Positions 49,125 to 58,145 of a DNA stretch of 59,077 nucleotides are shown here, piece by piece; positions within the stretch are counted from its first letter, which is position 1; the number at the start of each line of letters is the position of its first letter. The notes below the pieces were generated by a model, which had not been told where the DNA came from, ran no database searches, and worked only from the letters and a program-made list of their open reading frames with translations. A program made the translations under genes and the position numbers. Source of the DNA: Butyrivibrio sp. INlla18 (GTDB lineage: Bacteria; Bacillota; Clostridia; Lachnospirales; Lachnospiraceae); the NCBI RefSeq assembly GCF_900103635.1, contig NZ_FMXK01000021.1:1-59077 (forward strand), in the 5' to 3' direction.

Positions 49125-49955
49125 TTAGAATTTAAAACGCTTGATAGATTCTGTTACAAGCTTTGTGAAAAGAGGTGCTGCCTTATCAGCTGCTTCCTGA
49201 ACTTCCTCATGTGAAAGTGGATTGTCTGAAAGACCAGCGGCAAGATTACTGATGCAAGATACACCGCAGACTCTAAGTCCCATGTGATTTGCAGCAATAG
49301 CCTCATTTACAGTACTCATACCAACAGCTGATACTCCAAGTCCTGCAAGAAGTTTGATCTCTGCAGGTGACTCAAATGAAGGACCTGTAAGCTGGCAGTA
49401 TACACCTTCCTTAAGGTCGATACCATTTTCTTTTGCTGTTTCTCTTATGACATCCTGAAGGTCCTTTTTGTAAACACCTGACATATCAGGGAATCTAGGA
49501 CCAAGTTCATCAAGATTTGCGCCAATAAGTGGATTTGGAGCAAATACTGAAACGTGATCTGTAATAAGCATAAGGTCTCCAGCCTTAAATCCCTTGCCAA
49601 GTCCGCCAGAAGCATTTGTAAGGAATAAAATCTTGGCTCCAAGCATTCCCATAAGTCTTGCTGGAAGAACAACATCACTAATGTCATAGCCTTCATAGAA
49701 GTGAACTCTTCCCTTCATGCATACAACCTTAGTATCTCCAACGTATCCAAAGATAAACTTTCCAGCATGACCTGGAACTGTAGATACTGGAAATCCTGGA
49801 ATATCCTTATACTCAATTTCTGTTTCGATCTTTATATTATCAGCGTAGTTGCCAAGGCCTGAACCAAGAACCAATGCCACATCAGGCACAAAATCAGTTC
49901 TTTTTCTGATCTCCTCCTTGCAACTTACAAGCTTTTCATAAACTTTATTTGCCAT
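49125..49955 (-). CDS. punA: Purine nucleoside phosphorylase
   Basis: Phosphorolysis of purine nucleosides to base and ribose-1-phosphate. The family signature VALVLGSGLGNYADNI (about 25-40), VSTVPGHAGKF, MKGRVHFYEGYD and MSTVNEAIAANHMGLRVCGVSCISNLAAG are all present, of the trimeric type. The length is about 276. The ATG at 49955 is chosen with AAAGGG 9 bases upstream; a GTG at 49964 is in frame. It forms a two-gene salvage unit with the deaminase. Confidence 0.94.
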   Translation of the reverse strand: MANKVYEKLVSCKEEIRKRTDFVPDVALVLGSGLGNYADNIKIETEIEYKDIPGFPVSTVPGHAGKFIFGYVGDTKVVCMKGRVHFYEGYDISDVVLPARLMGMLGAKILFLTNASGGLGKGFKAGDLMLITDHVSVFAPNPLIGANLDELGPRFPDMSGVYKKDLQDVIRETAKENGIDLKEGVYCQLTGPSFESPAEIKLLAGLGVSAVGMSTVNEAIAANHMGLRVCGVSCISNLAAGLSDNPLSHEEVQEAADKAAPLFTKLVTESIKRFKF

Positions 49956-49993
49956 TATGATCACCCTTTCTTTTTAATTTCCTATTCAATAAG

Positions 49994-50027
49994 ACAAGGC
50001 CGGAAACACACATATTTCCGACCTTGT
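49994..50027 (-). terminator. Terminator of the serine hydrolase gene
   Basis: ACAAGGCCGGAAA (49994-50006) pairs with TTTCCGACCTTGT (50015-50027) apart from one G-T pair around an 8-base loop. The T tract on the minus strand is short (CTTATT), so it may be only a partial stop. Confidence 0.55.
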
Positions 50028-50058
50028 TATCATACCATAAAAATCACTTATTTAGTAT

Positions 50059-51990
50059 TCATGAGCTTAACTTTCCATGAATTACAGGCTGAATCGTGTT
50101 CTTAACAGCCTCTTCAAGTACTTCTTTCATGCCGCCCTTAACGATCTTTGAAAAGATAACTCCCTGAACTCCAGTAATACCCTCAGGTGCTATATTTTTC
50201 ATAGTATCTATCAACATGTCAGAGCCTGGTGTCTCAAAGAGTCTAAGCTCAATTCCTGATGGAACAGATGGATGAATGAATGTACCCTTTCTGTCCATCC
50301 TATCAGCAGCATCATCGCTAAAGTAGATATTAAAGGTTCTAGAGCAGGCTTCCTCAAGAAAATAGATCTCGTTTCTAATAACAAATCTATTGTATTCGTC
50401 CGTAGTACAGGTAGAAGCCATAGAAACCATGTACTTTTCTCCATGCATATTAACTAGGCTCTTATATCTCCTGCCTCCAAAGCCGCAGCGAAGTGAGTAA
50501 ATATCAGTTCCTTCATAGATATCAATATAAAAAGAGTTATTTGTCCCTTTTCTAAAGCCAATCTTGTACATACCATCAGTAAAGTTATTATGTACAACCT
50601 GCATCATAAGAGGGAAAATACCAACGCCCGTTACATCAAGATCATAAAACTTGCCATCAAGCTTTGATAGCCATTTACTTAAAAGCTGGTTCTCGTTTCT
50701 AAGATTATAAGCATCAAGAGACGCTCTAAAGCATCCTCTCTTATTGTCATGGGATAGCCTTACTCTCCTAGGACTACCGAGGGTCATAGAAATAGCCTTT
50801 TTCTTGAATCCGCCGCTACTTATAACTGGAAAATCCTTGGTCCTTCCGCTTACTGACTTACAGATAGCCTTAAGATCTGATAATGCAGCAAAGTCTTCCT
50901 CCAAAGGAACAAGACTTGTTTTGATCTCAGATTTCATTGCATTTCTGATCTTAACTGCCATAAGTGACGTCTGGAATATATCGGAGTTACCTGCATTTGT
51001 AACTACCACCATGTCGATATCAGGATATACAAAGACGTTTTGACCAAGCATACCGTTAAAAGCATAGGATCCAGGCCTATCATCATTTATCCAAAGCTGG
51101 TAGCCATAATGCTCGTTGTCATCCTGGCCAGTTTCTATCTGCCATGAGGTAGACTCTATTACCCACTGAGCTGGTACGATCTGAGTTCCATGCCACATGC
51201 CCTTTTGAAGATAGAGCTGTCCCATTTTGGCCATATCCTCAATACGCATAAATAGGCCCCAGCCGCCTTTGGTGATTCCTTGAGGACAACTCTCCCAAAA
51301 GACTCTCTTGATGCCCATAGGCTCGAATATTCTCTTTTTACAGAATTCAAATAGAGACTCCCCTGTGATCTCAGTAACTATGGCAGACAGCATATATGTG
51401 TTCATGCTGTTGTACTCAAACTTAGATCCAGGTTCAAAATTAAAGCTCGAACTAAGATAGCTCTTTCTCCAGTCATTTCCGCTTATGGCACCGGCTTCGT
51501 TAAATGAAACGCCGCTACTCATATTAAGGAGATTCTGAACTGTTACAGGCTTTTTGAAAAGACCTAGTGGTCCCATTCTAGAACTAAAGATATCCGAAAG
51601 CTTATCTGTAAGAGAAAGCTTTCCTTCGTCAACTAGGATACCGATAGCCATTCCAACTATACTCTTACACATAGAATATGAAACATGCCAGGTATCCATC
51701 ACATATGGTTCAAAAGAACATTCCGCAACCACATAGCCATGCCTTAAAAACATGATCTTGTGCATATTACATTCCTTGTTTTCAGAAAGTTCTCTTATAA
51801 GACCAGTAAAAAATGCAGAACTGACGCCCTGTGATTCAGGTGACTTCCTCAAAAGCGCCTCTTCACCAGGATCAGGGTTACTAGAAAACTCAGGTTTCTG
51901 AGGTTTGTAGTCAACCTTACTGATCTCGCCAGTTTCCCTGGTCATAAGCTTTAAAAGAAGTTCTCCAACGTCAAGTCCTGCATTAGCCAT
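50059..51990 (-). CDS. Serine hydrolase, class C beta-lactamase-like, with unknown C-terminal domain
   Basis: The N-terminal half (about 60-380) is a serine hydrolase of the beta-lactamase/D,D-peptidase fold with SMCK (Ser106, Lys109) and a Tyr motif FEYNS (about 191-195) preceded by NMSSGVSF. It has no signal peptide, so it is probably cytoplasmic, which is unusual for a cell-wall enzyme. The C-terminal 250 residues match no family that I know and look beta-rich. The first 50 residues are low-complexity with PQKPEF and NPDPGEE. An esterase or amidase role is as likely as beta-lactam hydrolysis. A GAGAGG site precedes the ATG, and it starts 5 bases after the zinc ATPase gene. Confidence 0.8.
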   Translation of the reverse strand: MANAGLDVGELLLKLMTRETGEISKVDYKPQKPEFSSNPDPGEEALLRKSPESQGVSSAFFTGLIRELSENKECNMHKIMFLRHGYVVAECSFEPYVMDTWHVSYSMCKSIVGMAIGILVDEGKLSLTDKLSDIFSSRMGPLGLFKKPVTVQNLLNMSSGVSFNEAGAISGNDWRKSYLSSSFNFEPGSKFEYNSMNTYMLSAIVTEITGESLFEFCKKRIFEPMGIKRVFWESCPQGITKGGWGLFMRIEDMAKMGQLYLQKGMWHGTQIVPAQWVIESTSWQIETGQDDNEHYGYQLWINDDRPGSYAFNGMLGQNVFVYPDIDMVVVTNAGNSDIFQTSLMAVKIRNAMKSEIKTSLVPLEEDFAALSDLKAICKSVSGRTKDFPVISSGGFKKKAISMTLGSPRRVRLSHDNKRGCFRASLDAYNLRNENQLLSKWLSKLDGKFYDLDVTGVGIFPLMMQVVHNNFTDGMYKIGFRKGTNNSFYIDIYEGTDIYSLRCGFGGRRYKSLVNMHGEKYMVSMASTCTTDEYNRFVIRNEIYFLEEACSRTFNIYFSDDAADRMDRKGTFIHPSVPSGIELRLFETPGSDMLIDTMKNIAPEGITGVQGVIFSKIVKGGMKEVLEEAVKNTIQPVIHGKLSS

Positions 51991-51995
51991 TCATC

Positions 51996-53891
51996 TTACC
52001 TCTCAAGACGCAATGCTCTCATGGAATTAAGGATAGCCAAAACCGCTACTCCAACATCTCCAAATACTGCAAGCCACATAGAAGCAATACCAAGTGCTCC
52101 AAGTACAAGAATAAGTAGTTTAACAGCCAGAGCAAATACGATATTTTCCTTCACTATTGTGATAGTCTTGCGGGCAATCTTGATGATCTGTGAAATTTTC
52201 CTGATGTCATCGTCCATGATAACGATGTCTGCAGCTTCGATCGCAGCGTCGCTTCCAAGTGATCCCATGGCGATTCCTACATCAGCTCTCATGAGAACAG
52301 GAGCATCGTTGATACCATCACCCACAAATACAAGTTTATTATCATTATCCTCTGATGTGAGTAATTTTTCAACTTTCGCAACTTTGTCAGCTGGAAGAAG
52401 CTCAGATTCTACAGTATCTATGCCTATCTTAGAAGCTACATCAAGAGCAGTCTCTTTTCTGTCTCCTGTGAGCATTACTGTATTCTTAACGCCAACCTTC
52501 TTCATAAGGCTGATGGCATCCTTTGCTTCTGACTTAATGACATCTGATATAACAATTGAACCAATAAATTTCTTATCAAGAGCAACATATACTGCTGTTC
52601 CTACTTCTTTTGCCAGGTCAAAAGAGATACCTTCATCTGTCATTAACTTGGCATTTCCTAAAAGAAGTTCCTTGCCTTCATAATTTGAAACAATACCATG
52701 ACCAGCAAGCTCTTTGGAACTAGCATCTGCAAGCATATCCTTTAAGGCAGCTTCGCCGACCTTTTCCTGATAAGCTGTAACTATTGATCTAGCAATAGGG
52801 TGATTTGAAACCGCTTCACCAAATGCTGCGATCTTAAGAAGCTCATCAGCTGAAACAGCGTTTTCATAAGGAGCTACAGATGTAACCTTAAATTCACCCT
52901 TTGTAAGAGTTCCTGTCTTGTCAAAGACTACTGTGCTAGCCTTGGATACAGCCTCAAGATAGTTACTTCCCTTAACAAGGACGCCAATCTTGGATGCAGC
53001 ACCAATTCCGCCAAAGAAACCAAGAGGAACTGAAATAACAAGTGCACACGGACAAGAAACAATTAGAAATACGCAGGCTCTTCTGATACTATCTGAAAAT
53101 GCCATCTGACCAAAAAGTGGAGGAAGTACAGCAAGAAGTACCGCTCCAATAGTAACTACAGGTGTGTAGTACTTAGCAAACCTCGTAATGAAGTTCTCCA
53201 TTCTGGATTTCTTGTTACTTGCGTTTTCTACAAGCTCCAAGATCTTGGCAACAGTAGAATCCTCATAAACCTTAGTTGCTCTAACCTTTAGAACACCCTC
53301 ACCATTTACGCATCCGCTGATAACCTGATCTCCAACGGCAACTCTTCTAGGAACTGACTCACCAGTAAGAGCCGCAGTATCGATAAAGGACTCACCTTCT
53401 ACAACTTCAGCATCTACAGGGATCTTTTCACCAGCTCTTATAAGAAGTACGTCGCCAATACTAACTTCCTCGGGATCAGCCTCATTTACCTTGCCATCTT
53501 CTGATACGATATTGGCAAACTCAGGAGCAATGCTCATCATCTCAGTGATAGACTGTCTAGACTTACCAACAGCGTAGCTCTGGAACAGCTCACCAACCTG
53601 GTAAAAGAGCATTACTGCAAGAGCTTCTGAATACTCTCTGATACCAAAGGCTCCAAAAGTAGCGATCATCATAAGGAAGTTCTCATCAAAGACTTGTCCA
53701 TGACTGATGTTAATGGCTGCCTTTCTGATAACGTCATAACCAATGATGATGTATGGGATCAGATATAAAACAAATCTTACAAGCTCAGGAACATTATCAA
53801 ATAAACCAGTCTTATCACATACAAGCAAGATTATAAATAATGCAAGTACTACAAGTATTCTATTTCTAACTTTTTTCTGTTTCTTTGTCAT
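51996..53891 (-). CDS. Zinc/cadmium-type P1B-ATPase lacking an HMA domain
   Basis: Exports a divalent soft metal. The actuator TGES (176-179), CPC (280-282), phosphorylation Asp324 in DKTGT and [10 protein letters not shown] are present, and VFGDVGVAVLAI near the end supplies the acidic residue in the last helix typical of the Zn/Cd/Pb branch. The 631-residue chain starts with a basic KKQKKVRNR and goes straight to membrane helices, with no N-terminal metal-binding domain; that domain is encoded as a separate gene just upstream. The ArsR-type regulator two genes upstream indicates zinc or cadmium control. Cobalt cannot be excluded. Confidence 0.92.
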   Translation of the reverse strand: MTKKQKKVRNRILVVLALFIILLVCDKTGLFDNVPELVRFVLYLIPYIIIGYDVIRKAAINISHGQVFDENFLMMIATFGAFGIREYSEALAVMLFYQVGELFQSYAVGKSRQSITEMMSIAPEFANIVSEDGKVNEADPEEVSIGDVLLIRAGEKIPVDAEVVEGESFIDTAALTGESVPRRVAVGDQVISGCVNGEGVLKVRATKVYEDSTVAKILELVENASNKKSRMENFITRFAKYYTPVVTIGAVLLAVLPPLFGQMAFSDSIRRACVFLIVSCPCALVISVPLGFFGGIGAASKIGVLVKGSNYLEAVSKASTVVFDKTGTLTKGEFKVTSVAPYENAVSADELLKIAAFGEAVSNHPIARSIVTAYQEKVGEAALKDMLADASSKELAGHGIVSNYEGKELLLGNAKLMTDEGISFDLAKEVGTAVYVALDKKFIGSIVISDVIKSEAKDAISLMKKVGVKNTVMLTGDRKETALDVASKIGIDTVESELLPADKVAKVEKLLTSEDNDNKLVFVGDGINDAPVLMRADVGIAMGSLGSDAAIEAADIVIMDDDIRKISQIIKIARKTITIVKENIVFALAVKLLILVLGALGIASMWLAVFGDVGVAVLAILNSMRALRLER

Positions 53892-53914
53892 AGCCTTAAA
53901 CCTCTAAAAATAAG

Positions 53915-54133
53915 TTAGGCAAGTTCGATCTCACAATCTGGCTCAACCTTTTTGCAAGCCTTAACAGCTTCATCTAAAACCTTATCAAATACATCCTCAG
54001 CAGCTTCTAAAGTAAACTTCTGTGTCATGAAATTAACTCTGGCATTCTCAACACCACTGATCTTCTTAACTGCTTCCTCCATCTTTGCTGCACAGTTTGC
54101 GCAATCAACCTCACACTTATATGTCTTTTTCAT
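53915..54133 (-). CDS. Free-standing HMA metal-binding protein
   Basis: Single heavy-metal-associated domain of 72 residues with the motif CANC near the N-terminus (Cys14, Cys17) and the beta-alpha-beta-beta-alpha-beta pattern (ISGVENARVNFMTQKFTL). Instead of being fused to the ATPase it is its own gene, 23 bases upstream. It probably hands Zn(II) or Cd(II) to the ATPase as CopZ does for CopA. AAAGGAT stands before the ATG. Confidence 0.9.
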   Translation of the reverse strand: MKKTYKCEVDCANCAAKMEEAVKKISGVENARVNFMTQKFTLEAAEDVFDKVLDEAVKACKKVEPDCEIELA

Positions 54134-54169
54134 AATTTATCCTTTCCGCCTTAAGAGGCTATAAAAAAT

Positions 54170-54529
54170 TTACTCTTCAATATGATTAAGCCCCTGGTCG
54201 ATGATAGTTCTGACATGATCATCTGCAAGGAAATAAACAACCTGTTTACCTTCTCGTCTGTTACCTACGAGTTTGCTCTGCTTCAATATCTTGAGCTGAT
54301 GTGATATTGCTGACTGAGTCATCTCAAGGGATTCAGCTATATCACAAACGCACATCTCTGATTCAAATAAAGCAAATAATATCTTGATCCTGGTTGAATC
54401 ACCAAAGACTTTGAATAGCTCTGCAAGATCATATAATTCGTCTTCATTTGGAAGATCTCTATGAACCTTGAGAACGATATCACTGTGGCAATGGTGTACG
54501 TCGCAGTGTTCTACATCATTAAGTGCCAT
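54170..54529 (-). CDS. ArsR/SmtB family metal-responsive repressor
   Basis: Winged helix-turn-helix repressor that leaves DNA on metal binding. The alpha-5 zinc site is intact as DDH...H..E (about 102-119). The N-terminus has CDVHHCHSD and helix 3 CVCDIAE, cysteines that in the CadC group bind Cd(II)/Pb(II). The recognition helix is TQSAISHQLKILKQSKLV. Both metal sites seem complete, so zinc and cadmium may both induce. The 119 residues fit. AGGAGG stands 8 bases before the ATG. It should repress its own operon through the palindrome upstream. Confidence 0.92.
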   Translation of the reverse strand: MALNDVEHCDVHHCHSDIVLKVHRDLPNEDELYDLAELFKVFGDSTRIKILFALFESEMCVCDIAESLEMTQSAISHQLKILKQSKLVGNRREGKQVVYFLADDHVRTIIDQGLNHIEE

Positions 54530-54583
54530 GTTTCGTACCTCCTATGTAAATCTATATTAAAAATACATGTTTCATTTTTTGAT

Positions 54584-54615
54584 TTGAACATATGAATGAC
54601 TGTTCATATGTTCAA
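54584..54615. promoter_or_regulatory. ArsR/SmtB operator
   Basis: TTGAACATATGAA (54584-54596) and TTCATATGTTCAA (54603-54615) are exact reverse complements around 6 bases, a 13-6-13 palindrome of the SmtB type with the TGAA/TTCA half-site core. It covers the start of transcription of the regulator's promoter. Confidence 0.85.
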
Positions 54616-54642
54616 TATAAAACTACTCCTATTATTTGTCAA
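54614..54642 (-). promoter_or_regulatory. Promoter of the arsR-HMA-ATPase operon
   Basis: A perfect TTGACA (54637-54642), a 17-base spacer and TATATT (54614-54619) on the minus strand. The operator starts in the last two bases of the -10, so bound repressor would block the initiation site. Confidence 0.85.
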
Positions 54643-54667
54643 TACATTAATCAAAAATAATAGGAGT
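54625..54667 (-). terminator. Terminator of the upstream small gene, with the arsR -35 in its loop
   Basis: ACTCCTATTATT (54625-54636) pairs exactly with AATAATAGGAGT (54656-54667). On the minus strand TAGTTTTATA follows, so it can stop the small gene at 54676-55068. Its 19-base loop contains the TTGACA of the arsR promoter. Confidence 0.75.
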
Positions 54668-54675
54668 CATTATAT

Positions 54676-55068
54676 TTACTGGGCTAGAGCCATTACATTA
54701 TCAGTTATTTTTTTAGTTTCTTCTTTGGAAATAATCTCATCTCCTCCAAAAAGATCATCCTTTAAAGGAGCTATAACTCTTCTAACATAGCACTGAGCAA
54801 TAGGATTAGCACAAACTTTGCAGTCATAGATATCCTTAAGCTTAGATGCATCTTCCCAATCTCTATCTTTTAATTTCAATGCATATTTTATAAACTCATA
54901 GCATATCCTTGCAGCCTGCTTCTTGGTTAGCTGTAACTCAAAAAGGGCTTCCCCCTTTCTATCAAGGATCTCGGTAAGATAAAGTCCAAGATCCTCTGTA
55001 GAAAGGGATTGCCCTGTAAGAGTCTCATATTTACTTATAAGTTCATAAGTAAATTCAACTGAATTCAT
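54676..55068 (-). CDS. Conserved small protein with Cys pair
   Basis: Protein of 130 residues that I cannot assign. It is mostly helical: EFTYELISKYETLTGQ, RICYEFIKYALKLK and PLKDDLFGGDEIISKEETKKI. Residues 81-93 (DCKVCANPIAQCY) hold three cysteines and may bind a metal. It follows the alpha-galactosidase gene by 14 bases and is stopped by a clear hairpin, so it is likely a real gene. No function is proposed. Confidence 0.7.
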   Translation of the reverse strand: MNSVEFTYELISKYETLTGQSLSTEDLGLYLTEILDRKGEALFELQLTKKQAARICYEFIKYALKLKDRDWEDASKLKDIYDCKVCANPIAQCYVRRVIAPLKDDLFGGDEIISKEETKKITDNVMALAQ

Positions 55069-55082
55069 ATTTTCCTTTTACT

Positions 55083-56816
55083 TTAATCAACAGGAGTTAA
55101 TATAAATGTCTTGTTGTCGCAGGCTTTAAGGCCTTTGACCATCAAAACATCCTTATCATTTAAGACTTCTTCCTTGGTATATACGTCTTTTACCATGTAC
55201 TTCTGAAAGCCCTTAGGATTAAAGTCATGCAAAGTAACTGCATATTCCTCATTATTGTCCTTAAGACTTAGGTTAATAAAGCTAATAGCAAGTTTTCCGT
55301 CTGATAAGTTCTTTTTGAGGATATCAACTCTGTCAATATCTCTGATGTATTCCTTGGATGGATCATCTTGAGACAGGCTACTAAATACACGTTTTGCCTG
55401 AATGCCAAGCTTGTCTTGATTGATAGAAATAAGGTCTTCATTGGCAATTATGTTGTAGATCTCATCACCTTTACTTACTCTTCTAAGGTCAACCCCAAGC
55501 ATAAGAGGTGAATTCATCATGCACCACATTGCCATGTGAGTCTTGTTCTGAGTCTTAGTAAGACCATCCATACCGATCATGAGCATATCAGGATCATTCC
55601 AGCCCTTATCAAGACCTGAGAATTCGTCCATGATAACAGCCTTATTGTACTGAGTTGTTACGCTTGTAGTATAATCCTCAATCCATGCGCCGTGACCTGG
55701 ATCTCCGTCACTTCCAACTCTAAAGGTAATATCATTTAAGATTCTCCAGGAGTCGCAGACTTTATAGCCCCAGTTATGCGGCTGAGTCTTGCCCCATTCG
55801 CAGGCTGAATAATAGATGTCCTTGTCAGGATCAAGTTTCTTAAGCTCTTTTAATAATCTTGCATAGGAGTTAAGAGTATTTTCCTGTCTCCTATGATTCA
55901 TAAGTCTAAGCTTATTATTTCCCCTAGATAAAGAGATCTTAATATCCTGGCTCCATTCATAGCTTTCCTCATTCTCAGTTTCTTTTAACAGATCATCGTA
56001 AAAGAAGCTATCACTTACAGCAACCTGAAGCCACTCTCCAATGCCTTCCTTCTTGCCTGTAGCATAAAGGACGTTTAAGCTCACAACCTTGTCGGAATCT
56101 GAAAAGATATCAAATAAAAGCTCACTACTTCTAGGTCCAACAGGACTAGCATCAGGGCCTGTACCATCGTAGGTTCCAAGGAATGTAACATGGTCATCCT
56201 CTAATCTTGCAAGGTCTCCTGTTATCTTGCCATCAGAAGCTACCTTGTATTCAAAACCGTCAACCTTAATAGCCTTGATATTAGGTGCAAATGTAAATCT
56301 AGCATTTTCAGCATTAGAAAATGTGGCGTTATCAAAAGGATAATAGCAATTATCAACCTTTAAAAAGTCAACGCCCCACTCAAGATAGCTCTTGGCATCT
56401 ACATCTTCGTAGCCGCAGGTTCCAACCTGGGCTCCAGCGCAAAGATTAGTACCAATGTCATTGTACATTCCAAATTTAAGACCTTTATCATGAACGTAGT
56501 CAGATAAAGCCTTAAAGCCAGATGGAAACTTAACTTCCTCGTTAGAAAGCTTGCCATCTACTCTTTCTGGCTTGTAGCAGCCATCGTCCAAGATAACATA
56601 CTCATAGCCAAGCTTATCAAGACCAAGTTCCACGATCTTGTCAGCCATAACCTTTGTCAGCGCCTCTGTGTTGCCACTTCCAAAAGCATTCCAGCTATTC
56701 CAGCCCATGGCAGGAAGCTTATTTTTTTGCTTGCCTGCCAGGACCTTACCATTCTCAAATTGATCAAACCTGCCATCTTCCTCGATACGATCAGGAAACA
56801 AGTTGTCATAACCCAT
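55083..56816 (-). CDS. GH27 alpha-galactosidase with inserted domain
   Basis: Cuts terminal alpha-galactosides. The GH27 barrel opens with MGWNSWNAFG (about 37-46). The nucleophile is Asp155 in FLKVDNCY and the acid/base is Asp362 in SWRILND. Between these two, a segment of about 140 residues (roughly 170-315) is inserted; it is strand-rich and looks like a CBM-type beta-sandwich. The C-terminal domain is the usual Greek-key fold. No signal peptide is visible, so it acts inside on imported galactosides. The first 30 residues (NLFPDRIEEDGRF) are odd for the family. Confidence 0.9.
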   Translation of the reverse strand: MGYDNLFPDRIEEDGRFDQFENGKVLAGKQKNKLPAMGWNSWNAFGSGNTEALTKVMADKIVELGLDKLGYEYVILDDGCYKPERVDGKLSNEEVKFPSGFKALSDYVHDKGLKFGMYNDIGTNLCAGAQVGTCGYEDVDAKSYLEWGVDFLKVDNCYYPFDNATFSNAENARFTFAPNIKAIKVDGFEYKVASDGKITGDLARLEDDHVTFLGTYDGTGPDASPVGPRSSELLFDIFSDSDKVVSLNVLYATGKKEGIGEWLQVAVSDSFFYDDLLKETENEESYEWSQDIKISLSRGNNKLRLMNHRRQENTLNSYARLLKELKKLDPDKDIYYSACEWGKTQPHNWGYKVCDSWRILNDITFRVGSDGDPGHGAWIEDYTTSVTTQYNKAVIMDEFSGLDKGWNDPDMLMIGMDGLTKTQNKTHMAMWCMMNSPLMLGVDLRRVSKGDEIYNIIANEDLISINQDKLGIQAKRVFSSLSQDDPSKEYIRDIDRVDILKKNLSDGKLAISFINLSLKDNNEEYAVTLHDFNPKGFQKYMVKDVYTKEEVLNDKDVLMVKGLKACDNKTFILTPVD

Positions 56817-56852
56817 GCCGTAAATACCCCTTAAGTAATATTATTTAGTCTA

Positions 56853-58073
56853 TTAGCAGGTAACCTTCTTGAAGGACTTTTTACCCTTCTTTACCATGAT
56901 TCCATCTGCAAAGAAGTCCTTAGTATAAGTTGTCTTTACATCTGAAACCTTTTCTTCATTTACAAGAACGCCGCCCTGCTCTACAGCACGTCTAGCTTCA
57001 CTTCTTGTTGCGCAAAGACCTGCAGAAACAAGAACCTGCATGATATCAACAACGCCATCTCTAAAGTCCTCTTCCTTAAGAGCAACAGATGGAACGTTTG
57101 CCATATCTCCGCCGCCTGCAAAAAGAGCTCTAGCAGCATCCTGAGCCTTCTGTGCTTCTTCCTTACCATGTACAAGTGCTGTAAGCTCGAATGCAAGGAT
57201 TTCCTTCTTTTCGTTGATTCTTGAAGGATCCCACTTCTCCATCTCAAGGATTTCTTCGATAGGAATGAATGTAAGCATCTTGATGCACTTATCAACGTCA
57301 GCATCCCCAACGTTTCTCCAGTACTGGTAGAAATCAAATGGTGATGTCTTGTTAGGATCAAGCCATACAGCATTTCCTGCTGTCTTACCCATCTTCTTGC
57401 CCTGTGAATCTGTCAAAAGAGTAATTGTCATAGCGTGAGCATCCTTGCCAAGCTTTCTACGGATAAGCTCTGTACCGCCAAGCATGTTGCTCCACTGATC
57501 GTCTCCACCAAACTCAAGGTTACAGTTGTATTTCTGGAACATGTAATAGAAGTCGTATGACTGCATGATCATGTAGTTAAACTCAAGGAAGCTAAGTCCC
57601 TTTTCCATACGCTGCTTGTAGCACTCAGCTCTAAGCATGTTATTTACTGAAAAGCAAGCACCAACCTCTCTTAAAAGCTCGATGTAATTAAGGTTAAGAA
57701 TCCAGTCAGCGTTATTGACCATCATAGCCTTGCCTTCACCAAAGTCGATAAACTTCTCCATCTGCTTCTTGAAGCACTCTGCGTTGTGATCGATATCCTC
57801 TCTTGTAAGCATCTTTCTCATATCAGTTCTTCCTGATGGATCACCGATCATTGTTGTACCGCCACCAATAAGTGCGATAGGCTTGTTACCAGCTTCCTGA
57901 AGTCTCTTCATAAGTGTAAGAGCCATGAAGTGACCTGCAGTAAGAGAATCTGCTGTACAATCAAATCCAATGTAGAATGTAGCCTTTCCCTCATTTACAA
58001 GGTCTCTTATCTGCTCTTCATCAGTAACCTGAGCGATAAGGCCTCTTGCTTTAAGTTCCTCGTAAATCTTCAT
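56853..58073 (-). CDS. tyrS: Tyrosyl-tRNA synthetase
   Basis: Class I synthetase that charges tRNA-Tyr. YIGFDCTADSLTAGHFMALTLMKRLQ (about 32-57) has the HIGH-type motif and DDQWSNMLGGTELIRR the tyrosine-binding tract. The KMSKS-type loop reads KKMGKTAGN. A C-terminal S4-like RNA-binding domain (SAGLCATRSEARRAVEQGGVLVN) is present. The 406 residues are normal. AAAAGGAG precedes the ATG by 6 bases. A T-box leader lies upstream, so transcription rises when tRNA-Tyr is uncharged. Confidence 0.97.
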   Translation of the reverse strand: MKIYEELKARGLIAQVTDEEQIRDLVNEGKATFYIGFDCTADSLTAGHFMALTLMKRLQEAGNKPIALIGGGTTMIGDPSGRTDMRKMLTREDIDHNAECFKKQMEKFIDFGEGKAMMVNNADWILNLNYIELLREVGACFSVNNMLRAECYKQRMEKGLSFLEFNYMIMQSYDFYYMFQKYNCNLEFGGDDQWSNMLGGTELIRRKLGKDAHAMTITLLTDSQGKKMGKTAGNAVWLDPNKTSPFDFYQYWRNVGDADVDKCIKMLTFIPIEEILEMEKWDPSRINEKKEILAFELTALVHGKEEAQKAQDAARALFAGGGDMANVPSVALKEEDFRDGVVDIMQVLVSAGLCATRSEARRAVEQGGVLVNEEKVSDVKTTYTKDFFADGIMVKKGKKSFKKVTC

Positions 58074-58109
58074 ATTTGTCTCCTTTTCCTATTCACGGTG
58101 CGAAGGTAT

Positions 58110-58145
58110 AAAAAAATCCTCCGCAACCAATCTGATTGCGAAGGA
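58110..58145 (-). terminator. T-box intrinsic terminator before tyrS
   Basis: TCCTTCGCAA (as read on the minus strand) pairs with TTGCGGAGGA with one G-U, followed by a run of seven Ts. It is read through when tRNA-Tyr is uncharged. Confidence 0.88.

Noticed and set aside
52021..52683. Plus-strand open frame of 220 codons
   Set aside because: It lies entirely antisense to the zinc ATPase gene, has no ribosome site, and its composition is that of a shadow frame.
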